Shown here piece by piece: positions 18,253 to 28,289 of a DNA stretch of 64,000 bases; the first letter of the stretch is position 1, and every line of letters begins with the position of its first letter. The notes under the pieces were generated by a model, which was given only the letters and a program-made list of their open reading frames with translations, did no database searches and was not told the origin of the DNA. The stretch is from SCGC-AG-212-J23 sp036406675. GTDB lineage: Bacteria; Pseudomonadota; Gammaproteobacteria; Burkholderiales; SG8-39. The stretch is taken from contig DASXAO010000138.1 of the NCBI GenBank assembly GCA_036406675.1, positions 1 through 64,000 on the forward strand, given 5' to 3'. A program made the position numbers and the translations under genes.

Positions 18253-19086
18253 TCAGGCGTCCAGCGCTTCCAGGATCCCGCGAATGTAGCCGATGGCGCG
18301 CGCCGCGGCACCGGGACCATCGGGCACGTAGTCGAACGGCTCGACGGCCACGTCTCCCGCATAGCCGTGCCGCTTCAACGCGGCGAACACCGGCGCGAAG
18401 CGCTGCTCGCCCTGGCCGGGGCCGCGGCGGTTGCGGTCGTTCACCTGGACGTGGGCAATGACGCCTTTCGGCAGCCAGCGCTCGAGCAGCGCGCCGAGGG
18501 GCTCCTTCTCCATGCGTCCCGCGGAGCTGCAGTCGAGCATCGTCTTCAGCGCGGGGTTGGAGATCTCGGCCACGATCTGCGCCGCCTCCTCCAGCGTGTT
18601 GACGAGCGGCGTCTGCTCCGACGACAGCGGCTCGACGCAGTACACCACGCCCGCTTTCTGCGCGCGCTCGGCAGCCACGGCGAAGCACTCCTTCGCGCGG
18701 GAGAGCGCCGCGGCGCGCGTTTCGCCGGCCTCGATGCGCCGCTGCTGGGGCGAGCCGTGCACCAGGTACCTTCCGCCCAACGCCGCGCACAGGTCGATGA
18801 GCGAGCGCATCACGTCCACGGTCCTCTTTCGGACCGCGTCATCCTTGCTGCAGATCGAGAGGCCGGCCGGCTTGACGAGGAGCCAGTGCAGGCCGGTCAC
18901 CGCGATGCCGCTGTCTTCGGCGGCGCTGCGCGCCGCGGCAATCTGGGCGGAGCCCATGCGGTGCGGGTCCTCGGAGAGGGTATAGGGGGCGATCTCGAGC
19001 CCGTCGTAGCCGAGCTTCGCCGCGTATTCGCACTGCCGCGGAAACGGCATCGGCGCGATCACCTCGTTGCACAGCGCGATGCGCAC
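18253..19086 (-). CDS. Sugar phosphate isomerase/epimerase family (xylose isomerase-like TIM barrel)
   Basis: 277 residues with the AP endonuclease-2/xylose isomerase-like fold: YDGLEIAPYTLSEDPHR near the N-terminus, the metal-binding Glu in VVYCVEPLSSEQTPLVNT near 150-165, KTMLDCSSAGRMEKE near 185, HVQVNDRNRRGPGQGE near 210-225 and VAVEPFDYVPDG near 246. The pattern is that of hydroxypyruvate isomerase/IolE/epimerase-like enzymes. It is the first gene of the seven-gene operon. It likely isomerises or dehydrates the keto-product of the adjacent Gfo/Idh enzyme. Cytoplasmic, divalent-metal dependent by family. Confidence 0.85.
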   Translation of the reverse strand: MRIALCNEVIAPMPFPRQCEYAAKLGYDGLEIAPYTLSEDPHRMGSAQIAAARSAAEDSGIAVTGLHWLLVKPAGLSICSKDDAVRKRTVDVMRSLIDLCAALGGRYLVHGSPQQRRIEAGETRAAALSRAKECFAVAAERAQKAGVVYCVEPLSSEQTPLVNTLEEAAQIVAEISNPALKTMLDCSSAGRMEKEPLGALLERWLPKGVIAHVQVNDRNRRGPGQGEQRFAPVFAALKRHGYAGDVAVEPFDYVPDGPGAAARAIGYIRGILEALDA

Positions 19087-19112
19087 GCGCTAGCTCCCCG
19101 CCGCCGGTCCGC

Positions 19113-20078
19113 TCAGTCGGCGTACACGCCGCTCTTCCGGATGATCGGCGCCCACTTCTCGACCTCCGCCTTGAGCAGCGTGCCCAGGGAGCCCGGCGTC
19201 GCCTTGGAGGGCGGGACCGGCTCGGCGCCGAGATCCGCGAGGCGCGCCCGGAAGGCCGGCGCCTGCACCGCGGTCTGCAGCGCCGCGACGAGCTTGTCGA
19301 GCGCCGGCTTCGGGATGCCCTTGGGTGCGAAGAGGCCGTTCCACACCACCAGGTCGAAGCCTTTCAGCCCTTGCTCGTCGAGCGTGGGTAGATTGGGAAA
19401 CGACGCGATGCGCGTAGCCGTGGTGACGCCGTAGGCCTTCACGTTCCCCGACTTGATCTGCGGCACGGTGTTGGTGGTCTGGTCGCACATGAAATCGACT
19501 TGCCCGCCGACCAGGTCGTTCATCGCCGGGCCGGTGCCCTTGTACGGCACCTGGGTGAAGTCCGCCTGGACCGCGCTCATGAAGAGCAGCCCGCAAAGGT
19601 ACGACGCCGAGCCGACGCCGGCGTTGGCGTAGCTGACCTTGTCCTTGTTCGCTTTTGCGTAGGCGAGGAATTCGGGAAAGTTGGCCGCCGGCGTGGCCTT
19701 CTTCGCGATCAGCATCATCGGCACGTCGGCCACCTGGCCGACGTAGTCGAAGTCCTTGAGCGTGTCGTATTGGAGCTTGCGGTACAGCGTCGGCGCCGTC
19801 GCCATGCCGATGTGGTAGAGGAGCAGCGTGTAGCCGTCGGCGCGCGCCTTCGCCGCCCTGGTGACGCCGATCGTGCCGCCGGCGCCGCCGGCGTTCTCGA
19901 CGATCATCTGCTGCTTGAGCGCCTCGCCCATCGACCCCGCGAGGACCCGCGTGAGGGTGTCGGTCGGCCCCCCCGCCGCCGCCGGCACGATGATCACCAC
20001 CGGCTTGGCGGGATAGTCCTGCGCGGCCGCTGCGCCGCTCGCGAGAAATAAAAAAAACGCGGCTCCGATCCGCTTCAT
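19113..20078 (-). CDS. TctC/Bug-family tripartite tricarboxylate-type binding protein, copy 1
   Basis: 321 residues with a signal peptide ending at GAAAAQ, then YPAKPVVIIVPAAAGGPTDTLTR, the classic Bug N-terminal pattern. Later motifs are LLYHIGMATAPTLYRKLQYDTLKDF and YKGTGPAMNDLVGGQVDFM. A strong AGGAGG precedes the ATG. It is a periplasmic receptor for a small carboxylate. No tctA/tctB permease genes are in the window, so it is an orphan receptor, as is frequent in Burkholderiales. A second tctC precedes it by 12 bases and the isomerase operon follows 26 bases later. Confidence 0.92.
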   Translation of the reverse strand: MKRIGAAFFLFLASGAAAAQDYPAKPVVIIVPAAAGGPTDTLTRVLAGSMGEALKQQMIVENAGGAGGTIGVTRAAKARADGYTLLLYHIGMATAPTLYRKLQYDTLKDFDYVGQVADVPMMLIAKKATPAANFPEFLAYAKANKDKVSYANAGVGSASYLCGLLFMSAVQADFTQVPYKGTGPAMNDLVGGQVDFMCDQTTNTVPQIKSGNVKAYGVTTATRIASFPNLPTLDEQGLKGFDLVVWNGLFAPKGIPKPALDKLVAALQTAVQAPAFRARLADLGAEPVPPSKATPGSLGTLLKAEVEKWAPIIRKSGVYAD

Positions 20079-20090
20079 TCGTCGTTCCTC

Positions 20091-21062
20091 CTAGTCGTTT
20101 GCCTTGATTCCTGCCTGCTTGATCACTCTTGCCCAGCGCGGCGTCTCGCGCTCGATCGCGGCCGCGAACTGCGCCGGCGTGCCGCCGATCACGTCGAGGC
20201 CGAGGTCGTTCATTTTCCTGCGCACGTCCGGCTGGGCGAGCAGCTTGACCGTATCGCGATGCAGCCGCTCGACGATCGCGCGCGGCGTTCCGGCCGGCGC
20301 CATCAGGCCGAACCACGGCACGGCTTCGAACCCGGGATAACCGGATTCGGCCATCGTGGGAAGCTCGGGTGCGACGCCCGAGCGGCTGGCGGACGTGACC
20401 GCGAAAGCGCGCAGCTTCCCTTCGCGCACGAGCGGCACCACGTTCACCACGTTGGCGAACGAGAGGCTGACGCGGCCGGCCAGCAGATCGGGCAGGAGCG
20501 CCGTGGTGCCGCGATACGCGACCGGGCGGATATCGATGCCGGCCATGGACCTGAAGAGCTCCGCGGCGAGGTGCTGCGAAGTTCCGACGCCGGCGTGCGC
20601 GTAGCTGAGCGTGCCCGGCTGCGCGCGCGCCAGCGCGACGAGCTCCGGCAGCGTCGCCGCCGGAGAGCCGCTCGGCACGACCAGCACGTTTGCGGCGACG
20701 AAGATCTGCGAGATCGGCGCCAGGTCCTTGACCGGATCGAAGCTCAGCTTGTCGTACAGGCTCGGGCTGAAAACCAGCGAGCTGTTGCCGATCATGCCGA
20801 GCGTGTACCCGTTCGGCGGCGACTTGGCGAGGCGGTCGGTGGCGATGTTGCCGCCGGCCCCGGTGACGTTCTCGACCACCACCGCCTTGCCCCACGCGGT
20901 GCCGAGCCTCTCCGCGAGCAGTCGAGCGGTCACGTCGGGCGCGACGCCGGCCGTGAAGCCCACGAGAATGCGCACCGGCTGCTCGGGATAGCCGCCCTGA
21001 GCGGCCGCGTGTGCGGCAGCCGCCGCGATCCACAGCCCGGCTACTAGACGGCCGATCCCCAT
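20091..21062 (-). CDS. TctC/Bug-family tripartite tricarboxylate-type binding protein, copy 2
   Basis: 323 residues. The signal peptide MGIGRLVAGLWIAAAAAHAAAQ is followed by YPEQPVRILVGFTAGVAPDVTAR. VVPSGSPAATLPELVALARAQPG and AYRGTTALLPDLLAGRVSLSF are family segments. Its start lies inside the 3' end of the cupin gene (19-base overlap). It is clearly diverged from the next tctC (FTAGVAPDVTARLL against PAAAGGPTDTLTRVL at the ligand loop), so the two probably bind different ligands. No cognate TctAB permease is nearby. Periplasmic orphan receptor. Confidence 0.9.
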   Translation of the reverse strand: MGIGRLVAGLWIAAAAAHAAAQGGYPEQPVRILVGFTAGVAPDVTARLLAERLGTAWGKAVVVENVTGAGGNIATDRLAKSPPNGYTLGMIGNSSLVFSPSLYDKLSFDPVKDLAPISQIFVAANVLVVPSGSPAATLPELVALARAQPGTLSYAHAGVGTSQHLAAELFRSMAGIDIRPVAYRGTTALLPDLLAGRVSLSFANVVNVVPLVREGKLRAFAVTSASRSGVAPELPTMAESGYPGFEAVPWFGLMAPAGTPRAIVERLHRDTVKLLAQPDVRRKMNDLGLDVIGGTPAQFAAAIERETPRWARVIKQAGIKAND

Positions 21063-21454
21063 GCTTGCTGCCAGTCGTTGCCCAGGAAGTCGGTGACCCG
21101 GCCGTCGCGCTGGAAGAACTTGTTCGGGATCTGGAACATGGCGAGGAACACGCCGCCCTGCGGGCCCGCCCAGGCCTCGTGGCGGCTGCCCGCCGGACGC
21201 CAGACGAATTGGCCTGCTTTGCAAATACCTTCCCCGCAGTGCAATTCGCCGTCCAAGACATATGTCTGCTCGATCTTCACGTGCTCGTGGTCCGGCAGGC
21301 GCGCACCGGGCGCCATGCGCATCAGGGCGGTAATGAGGCCGGTCTGCTTGTCGACGAGCAGCGTCTTCTGCTCGATGCCCGAGTAGGCCGTTTTTTCCCA
21401 CGGCAGGTTTTCCACGTCGACAAATCTGGAAGCGAGATCAACGCGCCGGTTCAT
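21044..21454 (-). CDS. Cupin-domain protein
   Basis: 136 residues forming one cupin barrel. The metal-binding motifs are GARLPDHEHVKIEQTYVLDGELHCGEG near 50-75 and GQFVWRPAGSRHEAWAG near 80-96. Single-cupin proteins of this kind range from small dioxygenases and isomerases to ChrR-like sensors; the two-His plus Glu plus His pattern supports metal binding. Its ATG overlaps the pyk stop (ATGA) and its end overlaps tctC, so it is translated between a glycolytic gene and the catabolic genes. Function unknown. Confidence 0.75.
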   Translation of the reverse strand: MNRRVDLASRFVDVENLPWEKTAYSGIEQKTLLVDKQTGLITALMRMAPGARLPDHEHVKIEQTYVLDGELHCGEGICKAGQFVWRPAGSRHEAWAGPQGGVFLAMFQIPNKFFQRDGRVTDFLGNDWQQAWGSAV

Positions 21455-22893
21455 GATTTCAGGTGCTCCCCGACCTTTACGATCTTCATGGTGTTGGTCC
21501 CGCCCGACTTGCCGATGGGTTCGCCGATGGTGAGGACGATGATGTCGCCCTCCTTCACCACCCCGCTCGCCACCAGCGTCTTTTCGGCCTCGTGCAGCAG
21601 CTCTTCGCGGTCGTGCCCGACGTACTTGACCATCAGCGGATAGACGTCGCGTAAGAGCGCGCAGCGGTAGCGCGTCGTCGTCTGCGAGGTGAGCGCGTAG
21701 ATCGGCACGCCGCAGTTGAGACGGCTCATCCACAGCGCGGTCGAGCCCGATTCGGTCAGCGAGGCGATGCACTTCACCTTGAGGTGGTAGGCAGTGAAGA
21801 GCGCCGCCATCGCGATCGACTGGTCGACCCGCGTGAACACCCGGTTGAGGAAGTCCTGCTCGAGGTTGAGCGGCTGGGTCTGCTCCACCTCCACGCACAC
21901 GCGGTGCATCGCCTCGATCACTTCCACCGGATAGCGTCCGCTCGCGGTCTCGGCCGAGAGCATCACGGCGTCGGTGCCGTCGAGCACCGCGTTCGCCACG
22001 TCCGACACCTCGGCGCGCGTGGGCACCGGGCTCGCGATCATCGACTCCATCATCTGCGTGGCGGTGATCGTGAGCTTGTTCTGCTCGCGCGCGAGCCGGA
22101 TCATCTTCTTCTGCAGCGCGGGCACCGAGGCGTCGCCGACCTCCACCGCGAGGTCGCCGCGCGCCACCATGATGCAGTCCGAGCCGCGCATGATGTCGAG
22201 CAGCGCCGCCTCGGCCACCGCCTCGGCGCGCTCGATCTTGGCGATCAGGAAGGCCTTGCCGCCCGCCGCGCGCAGCAGCTCGCGCGCCATGTACATGTCG
22301 GCGCCGCTCTTCGGGAAGGACACCGCGAGGTAGTCGGCCTGCATCTTCGCGGCCGTCTTGATGTCTTCCATGTCCTTCGAGGTGAGCGCGGGCGCGGTGA
22401 GTCCACCGCCCTGGCGGTTGATGCCCTTGTTGTTGGAGAGCACGCCGCCGTGGCGCACCACGGTCTGCACCTCGTCGCCGCGCACCTCGGTGACGTCGAG
22501 CACGATCTTGCCGTCGTCGAGGAGGAGCACCGCGCCGGGGCCCACGTCGCGCGGCAGCTCCTTGTAGTCGAGCCCGACGCGCTCCGCGTCGCCCGGTGCG
22601 CTCGACGCCGCATCGAGCACGAAGCGCCGGCCCTTCTCGAGGGTCACCCGGCCCTCCTTGAACTTGCCGACGCGGATCTTGGGCCCCTGCAGGTCGCACA
22701 TGATCGCCACGGTGCGCCCCACCTTGGAGGCGATCTCCTTCACCAGCGCGGCGCGCGAAAGATGATCCTCGGTGGTGCCGTGGGAAAAATTGAGGCGCAC
22801 CACGTCCAGGCCGGCGCGCACCATCCTTTCCAGGACTGCCGGTTCCGACGACGCCGGGCCGAGCGTCGCGACGATCTTGGTGGCACGGTACAT
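21451..22893 (-). CDS. pyk: Pyruvate kinase
   Basis: 480 residues, the normal length. KIVATLGPASSEPAVLERMVRAGLDVVRLNFSHG at the N-terminus, the catalytic segment FLIAKIERAEAV near 215-226 and VMLSAETASGRYPVEVIEAM near 300-320 are diagnostic. It turns phosphoenolpyruvate and ADP into pyruvate and ATP. No Shine-Dalgarno precedes the ATG, but a TACACT hexamer lies ten bases upstream, so a short-leader promoter of its own is possible. It follows the tkt-gap-pgk block after two small genes and its stop overlaps the cupin start. Confidence 0.96.
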   Translation of the reverse strand: MYRATKIVATLGPASSEPAVLERMVRAGLDVVRLNFSHGTTEDHLSRAALVKEIASKVGRTVAIMCDLQGPKIRVGKFKEGRVTLEKGRRFVLDAASSAPGDAERVGLDYKELPRDVGPGAVLLLDDGKIVLDVTEVRGDEVQTVVRHGGVLSNNKGINRQGGGLTAPALTSKDMEDIKTAAKMQADYLAVSFPKSGADMYMARELLRAAGGKAFLIAKIERAEAVAEAALLDIMRGSDCIMVARGDLAVEVGDASVPALQKKMIRLAREQNKLTITATQMMESMIASPVPTRAEVSDVANAVLDGTDAVMLSAETASGRYPVEVIEAMHRVCVEVEQTQPLNLEQDFLNRVFTRVDQSIAMAALFTAYHLKVKCIASLTESGSTALWMSRLNCGVPIYALTSQTTTRYRCALLRDVYPLMVKYVGHDREELLHEAEKTLVASGVVKEGDIIVLTIGEPIGKSGGTNTMKIVKVGEHLKS

Positions 22894-22923
22894 AGCGCTA
22901 CTCAGTGTAGCAAATAGGATGCC

Positions 22924-23634
22924 TCAGACTTTTCGCGCCGCGTCGCGGCGCTGAAACAGCACCCAGCTCGTGGCGATGTACTTGTCGCCGCCCTTCGGCA
23001 TGTTGCCGCGGTGCGTGTGGGTGAAGGCGGTCGGAGCGATGAGGAGCGAGCCGGTCCGGGGCACGACCTTGCGCTGCTGGTACAGGAACTCGGTTTCGCC
23101 TTCGCGGAAGTCGTCGTTGAGATAGATCGTCCACAGCACGACCCGGTGCAGCGACTCCGCCCGATCCTCCTGGTCCGGGTGCAGCTCGCAATGCCAGTAC
23201 GGGTAGGCGCCGCTGTCGGCGAAATACTTCTGCAGGTTGATGGTCCCCGGACGGAAGAGGTTCATCACCACCGCATTGAGCAGGTCGTCCGCGAGCCCGG
23301 CGAAGGCCGCCGCATCGAGCGTGACCGGCGGGCCTCCCCCTGGCGGCGTGAGCTGGAAGCGCGAAGTCGCGAGCGCCACGTGCGCGTAGCGCCTGAGATA
23401 ACGCTTGAAGCCGCCAAGCACGGCGTCGACCAATAGCTGCTGCGCGTCCGCCCAGCCCGGGTGCTCGTTCAGGTGAATATCCCAGCTATCCTTGACCGAG
23501 ACGTCGACACCGCCGCCGGTCAGCCCGCGCCGCGCAAGGCCGCTCGCCTCGAAACGCTCGATCAGCGCACGGCAGGCGTCTGCCTCGAGTGCGTTGTCGT
23601 AGACCTCGATGAAGTCCACAGGATCGTCGCCCAT
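22924..23634 (-). CDS. 2-oxoglutarate/Fe(II)-dependent oxygenase (prolyl hydroxylase-like)
   Basis: 236 residues from the ATG reading MGDDPVDFIEVYDN. The double-stranded beta-helix residues are visible: His152-x-Asp154 (LHPDQED) for iron, a second His at 206-208 (AFTHTHRG) and Lys218 for 2-oxoglutarate. LHRVVLWTIYLNDDFREGETEFLY is typical of P4H-type enzymes. It probably hydroxylates a protein side chain or small molecule; the target is unknown. It lies between yjbQ and pyk within the central-carbon block. A longer in-frame extension upstream overlaps yjbQ and has no family resemblance. Confidence 0.82.
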   Translation of the reverse strand: MGDDPVDFIEVYDNALEADACRALIERFEASGLARRGLTGGGVDVSVKDSWDIHLNEHPGWADAQQLLVDAVLGGFKRYLRRYAHVALATSRFQLTPPGGGPPVTLDAAAFAGLADDLLNAVVMNLFRPGTINLQKYFADSGAYPYWHCELHPDQEDRAESLHRVVLWTIYLNDDFREGETEFLYQQRKVVPRTGSLLIAPTAFTHTHRGNMPKGGDKYIATSWVLFQRRDAARKV

Positions 23635-23654
23635 CTTGGGGACTAGTATGCTGG

Positions 23655-24054
23655 CTAGTCGCCGATGTGCAACACCAGCTCGCGCACCGATCCGCGGCGG
23701 CGGTGCTCCCAGAGATAAATTCCCTGCCACGTGCCGAGCGCAAGCTTCTCATTCTCGATGGGAATCGAGAGCGACGTCGCCGTGAGCGCCGCTCGGATGT
23801 GAGCGGGCATGTCGTCGGGCCCCTCGGTGTCGTGCGTGTAGAACGGATCGCCCTCCGGCACGAGCCGCGCGATCCAGCGCTCGAGGTCGCGCTTCGCCGA
23901 CGGGTCGGCGTTCTCCTGGATGACGAGGCTCGCCGAGGTATGCCGCACAAAAATCGTGCACAGCCCTTCCTCGATCCCGGAGTTTCTTACTTGCGATTGG
24001 ACGCTGGCGGTAATTTCGTAAAGACCCTGTCCGCGCGTTTCGACGCTGAACTGC

Positions 24055-24062
<8 letters not shown>
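23655..24062 (-). CDS. yjbQ: YjbQ family (UPF0047) secondary thiamine-phosphate synthase-like protein
   Basis: 135 residues, the family's full length. The conserved core includes GLCTIFVRHTSASLVIQENADPS and FYTHDTEGPDDMPAHIRAAL with three His residues, and LGTWQGIYLWEHRRRGSVRELVLHI at the C-terminus. E. coli YjbQ has weak thiamine-phosphate synthase activity; the true role is uncertain. The start overlaps the pgk stop by eight bases, so it is cotranscribed with the glycolytic genes. Confidence 0.9.
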
Positions 24063-25215
<1,153 letters not shown>

Positions 25216-25216
25216 C

Positions 25217-26227
25217 TCAGCGCACGTTCGCGAACGCGACCGCCACGTCGAGCATGCGGTTGGAGAAGCCCCACTCGTTGTCGTACCACGAGGACACCTT
25301 CACCAGCGTGCCGTCGGACACGCGCGTCAGGCTCGAGTCGAAGATGGAGCTCGCCGGGTTGTGGTTGAAGTCGGAGGACACCAGCGGCTCCGAGTTGTAC
25401 TCGAGGATGCCCTTGAGGTCGGAGTTGCACGCCTGCTTGACCGCGTTGTTCACCTCGTCAACGGTGGTCGGCTTCTTCGCCACGAAGGTGAGATCGACGA
25501 TCGACACGTTGATGGTCGGTACCCGGATCGAGTAGCCGTCGAGCTTGCCGTTGAGATGGGGCAGCACCAGGCCCACCGCGGCGGCGGCGCCGGTCTTGGT
25601 GGGAATCATGTTCTCCACGGCCGAGCGGGCGCGGCGCAGATCCTTGTGAAATACGTCGGTCAGGACCTGGTCGTTGGTGAACGAGTGGATGGTGTTCATG
25701 AGGCCGCAGGCGACGCCGATGCGGTCGTCGATCGCCTTCACCAGCGGCGCGAGGCAGTTCGTAGTGCAGGACGCGTTTGAAATGACGGTATCGCTTCCTT
25801 TGAGCGAAGCGTGGTTGACGCCGTAGACCACCGTGCGGTCGACGTCCTTCTCGCCGGGGGCGGAAATGATGACTTTTTTCGCCCCGGCATGGACGTGAGC
25901 GCCGGCCTTCGCCTTGCTGGTGAAAAGGCCGGTGCACTCCATGACGAGGTCGACCCCGAGCGCCTTCCACGGCAGCTTGGCCGGGTCGCGCTCCGCCACC
26001 ACCTTGATGCGATCGTCGTTGACCACGATGCTGTCGCCGTCGACGCGCACGGCGGACGGGAAGCGCCCGTGCGCGGTGTCGTACTGCAGCAGGTGGGCGT
26101 TGGTCTTCGCGTCGCCCAGGTCGTTGATCGCGACGAACTGCAGGCCGTGCTTCTTGCCGCTCTCATAGTGGGCCCGCAGCACCATGCGTCCGATGCGTCC
26201 AAAACCGTTGATGGCTACCTTGATCAT
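25217..26227 (-). CDS. gap: Glyceraldehyde-3-phosphate dehydrogenase, type I
   Basis: 336 residues. The NAD-binding start is IKVAINGFGRIGRMVLRA, the active-site Cys is in SNASCTTNCLAPLVKAI near 150-165 and WYDNEWGFSNRMLD near the C-terminus is diagnostic. It oxidises glyceraldehyde-3-phosphate with phosphate. The ATG overlaps the tkt stop (ATGA). A longer open frame upstream lies wholly over tkt and is rejected. NAD preference is suggested by the Asp of the INDLGD segment near residue 36. Confidence 0.96.
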   Translation of the reverse strand: MIKVAINGFGRIGRMVLRAHYESGKKHGLQFVAINDLGDAKTNAHLLQYDTAHGRFPSAVRVDGDSIVVNDDRIKVVAERDPAKLPWKALGVDLVMECTGLFTSKAKAGAHVHAGAKKVIISAPGEKDVDRTVVYGVNHASLKGSDTVISNASCTTNCLAPLVKAIDDRIGVACGLMNTIHSFTNDQVLTDVFHKDLRRARSAVENMIPTKTGAAAAVGLVLPHLNGKLDGYSIRVPTINVSIVDLTFVAKKPTTVDEVNNAVKQACNSDLKGILEYNSEPLVSSDFNHNPASSIFDSSLTRVSDGTLVKVSSWYDNEWGFSNRMLDVAVAFANVR

Positions 26228-28269
26228 CCGAATAGACTCCTTACGGCCTCGGCCACGCGCTCGGGCGTGAAGCCGAAGTGCTTGAAAAGCTCGCCCGCCG
26301 GGGCGGACTCGCCGAAACGGTCGATCCCGACCACCCTGCCCTCGAGGCCGACGTATTTCCTCCAATAGTCGGTCACGCCCGCTTCGACCGCTACCTTTGG
26401 GAGCTCCCGGGGCAGGACCGAGTTCCTGTAATCGGCGTCCTGGCGGTCGAAAAGGCTGGTCGAGGGCATCGACACCACGCGCACCGGCAGCCCCGCGTCG
26501 GCGAGCAACTTTTGCGCCCCCAGAGCGAGCGGCACTTCCGAGCCGGTGGCGATGATGACCGCTCGCGCCTCCGGCGCGTCGGACAGGACGTAGCCGCCCC
26601 GCTCGATCCCCGACAGGGTCGTCCTCTTGGAGAAAGCGACGTTCTGCCGGCTCAGGAGGAGCGCGGTGGGACCGTCCTTGCGCCGCAGGGCCGCCGCCCA
26701 GGCGATCGCGGTCTCGACCGTGTCCGCGGGCCGCCAGACGTCCATGTTGGGGATCAGCCGCAGGGTCGAGGCATGCTCGATCGGCTGGTGGGTGGGCCCG
26801 TCCTCGCCCAAGCCGATCGAATCGTGGGTGAACACGTAGACGACGCGGATCTTCATCAGCGCCGCCATCCGCAGCGCGTTGCGCGCATAGTCCGAGAACA
26901 CCAGGAAGGTGCCCCCGTAGGGAATGAAGCCGCCGTGCAGCGCGATGCCGTTCATCACCGCGCACATGCCGAATTCCCGCACCCCGTAAAAGACGTGGTT
27001 TCCGGCCTCGGCGTTGCCCGGCGCCACCGCCTTCGAAGCCTTGACCATGGTCAGGTTCGAGCCCGTCAGGTCGGCCGAGCCGCCGAGGAGCTCCGGCAGC
27101 AGCGGAACCAGGACTTCGAGCACGTTTTGCGACGCCTTGCGCGTCGCGAGGGTCTCGCCCTTGGAATTGAGCTCCTCGATAAGCGACGCCAGGCGGCTGT
27201 CGAACTCCGGCGGCAAGGCCGTGGCGACGCGGCGCTGGAATTCCGCCGCCTCCTCCGGGAACTGCTTTTGGTAGGACGAGGCCACCTTGGCCCATTTCTT
27301 CTCGGCCTTCTTCCCGGCTTCGCGCGCGTCCCAGCCGGCGCGAACGGCTTCGGGAATCTCGAAGGGCGGGTACGGCCAGCCGATCGCGGCGCGGGTGGCG
27401 GCGACCTCGTCGGCACCCAGGGCGGAGCCGTGCGCCGCGCCCGTGTTGGCCTTCTTGGGGGCTCCTTTTGCGATGACCGTCTTGCAGCAGATGAGCGTCG
27501 GGCGGCCCTTCGAGCGCTTACTTTCCCTTTTGGCCTTGCGGATGGCCCGGTCGACCGCTTCCACGTCGTGCCCGTCGACGTTCGGGATGACCTGCCAGCC
27601 GTACGCGGCGAAGCGCTTGGGCACGTCGTCGGTGTACCACTGCGCGATTTGGCCCTTGTCCGAGTCGATCGAGATGCCGTTGTCGTCGTAAAAGGCGACG
27701 AGCTTGCCAAGGCCAAGGGTTCCGGCGAGGGAAGCAGCCTCGTGAGAGATGCCTTCCATCATGCAGCCGTCGCCCATGAACACGTAGGTGTGATGCTCGA
27801 CCAGGTCGAAGCCGGGACGGTTGAACCGCGCGGCGAGGAGCCGCTCGGACAGCGCCATGCCGACCGCGTTGGCGAAGCCCTGCCCCAAGGGCCCGGTGGT
27901 CGTCTCTACGCCGGGCGCGTACCCGTACTCCGGATGCCCGGGGGTTTTGGAGCCAAGCTGGCGAAAACGCTTCAGCTCCTCGATCGGAAGGGCGTAGCCG
28001 GTGAGGTGGAGCAGGCTGTAAAGGAGCATCGAGCCGTGGCCGTTGGAGACCACGAAGCGGTCGCGGTTCGGCCAGGCGGGGTTGGCGGGGTTGTGGCGCA
28101 GATGGCGGTGCCACAGGGCCACGGCGATCTCGGCCATGCCCATCGGCATGCCGGGATGGCCGGACTTGGCCGCCTCCACCGCATCCATGGCAAGCGCCCG
28201 GATGGAGTTGGCAAGGTCGACGTCGGAAGCGGCCGTGGTTGCCGTATTTGTCGTAACCGGGGATTCCAT
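26224..28269 (-). CDS. tkt: Transketolase
   Basis: 681 residues. The thiamine-diphosphate motif GDGCMMEGISHEAASLAG lies near 155-172, KSGHPGMPMGMAEIAVALW near 33-51, and the pyrimidine-domain segment FVFTHDSIGLGEDGPTHQPIEH-like near 475-496. It moves two-carbon units in the pentose phosphate pathway. A TATAAT lies only 12 bases before the ATG and no ribosome-binding site is visible, so the mRNA may be nearly leaderless. It is the first gene of the tkt-gap-pgk unit and is divergent from nudC. Confidence 0.96.
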   Translation of the reverse strand: MESPVTTNTATTAASDVDLANSIRALAMDAVEAAKSGHPGMPMGMAEIAVALWHRHLRHNPANPAWPNRDRFVVSNGHGSMLLYSLLHLTGYALPIEELKRFRQLGSKTPGHPEYGYAPGVETTTGPLGQGFANAVGMALSERLLAARFNRPGFDLVEHHTYVFMGDGCMMEGISHEAASLAGTLGLGKLVAFYDDNGISIDSDKGQIAQWYTDDVPKRFAAYGWQVIPNVDGHDVEAVDRAIRKAKRESKRSKGRPTLICCKTVIAKGAPKKANTGAAHGSALGADEVAATRAAIGWPYPPFEIPEAVRAGWDAREAGKKAEKKWAKVASSYQKQFPEEAAEFQRRVATALPPEFDSRLASLIEELNSKGETLATRKASQNVLEVLVPLLPELLGGSADLTGSNLTMVKASKAVAPGNAEAGNHVFYGVREFGMCAVMNGIALHGGFIPYGGTFLVFSDYARNALRMAALMKIRVVYVFTHDSIGLGEDGPTHQPIEHASTLRLIPNMDVWRPADTVETAIAWAAALRRKDGPTALLLSRQNVAFSKRTTLSGIERGGYVLSDAPEARAVIIATGSEVPLALGAQKLLADAGLPVRVVSMPSTSLFDRQDADYRNSVLPRELPKVAVEAGVTDYWRKYVGLEGRVVGIDRFGESAPAGELFKHFGFTPERVAEAVRSLFG

Positions 28270-28281
28270 CGGAGGGCGCAA

Positions 28282-28289
28282 ATTATACT
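28282..28289. promoter_or_regulatory. Shared -10 region between tkt and nudC
   Basis: The eight bases ATTATACT read as TATAAT toward tkt and as TATACT toward nudC. The tkt ATG is 12 bases downstream on the minus strand and the nudC ATG 23 bases downstream on the plus strand. No good -35 is seen on either side. The same eight bases occur between the two SDR genes near 37.37 kb. Confidence 0.45.

Noticed and set aside
13430..18461. Plus-strand frames across the leftward catabolic operon
   Set aside because: They have no family motifs and skewed composition, while the minus-strand frames are clear TRAP, oxygenase and dehydrogenase genes.
25217..27295. A 692-codon frame containing gap with a long N-terminal extension
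   Set aside because: The extension is a shadow of tkt. The gap ATG at 26227 overlaps the tkt stop as ATGA and begins exactly at the conserved N-terminus.
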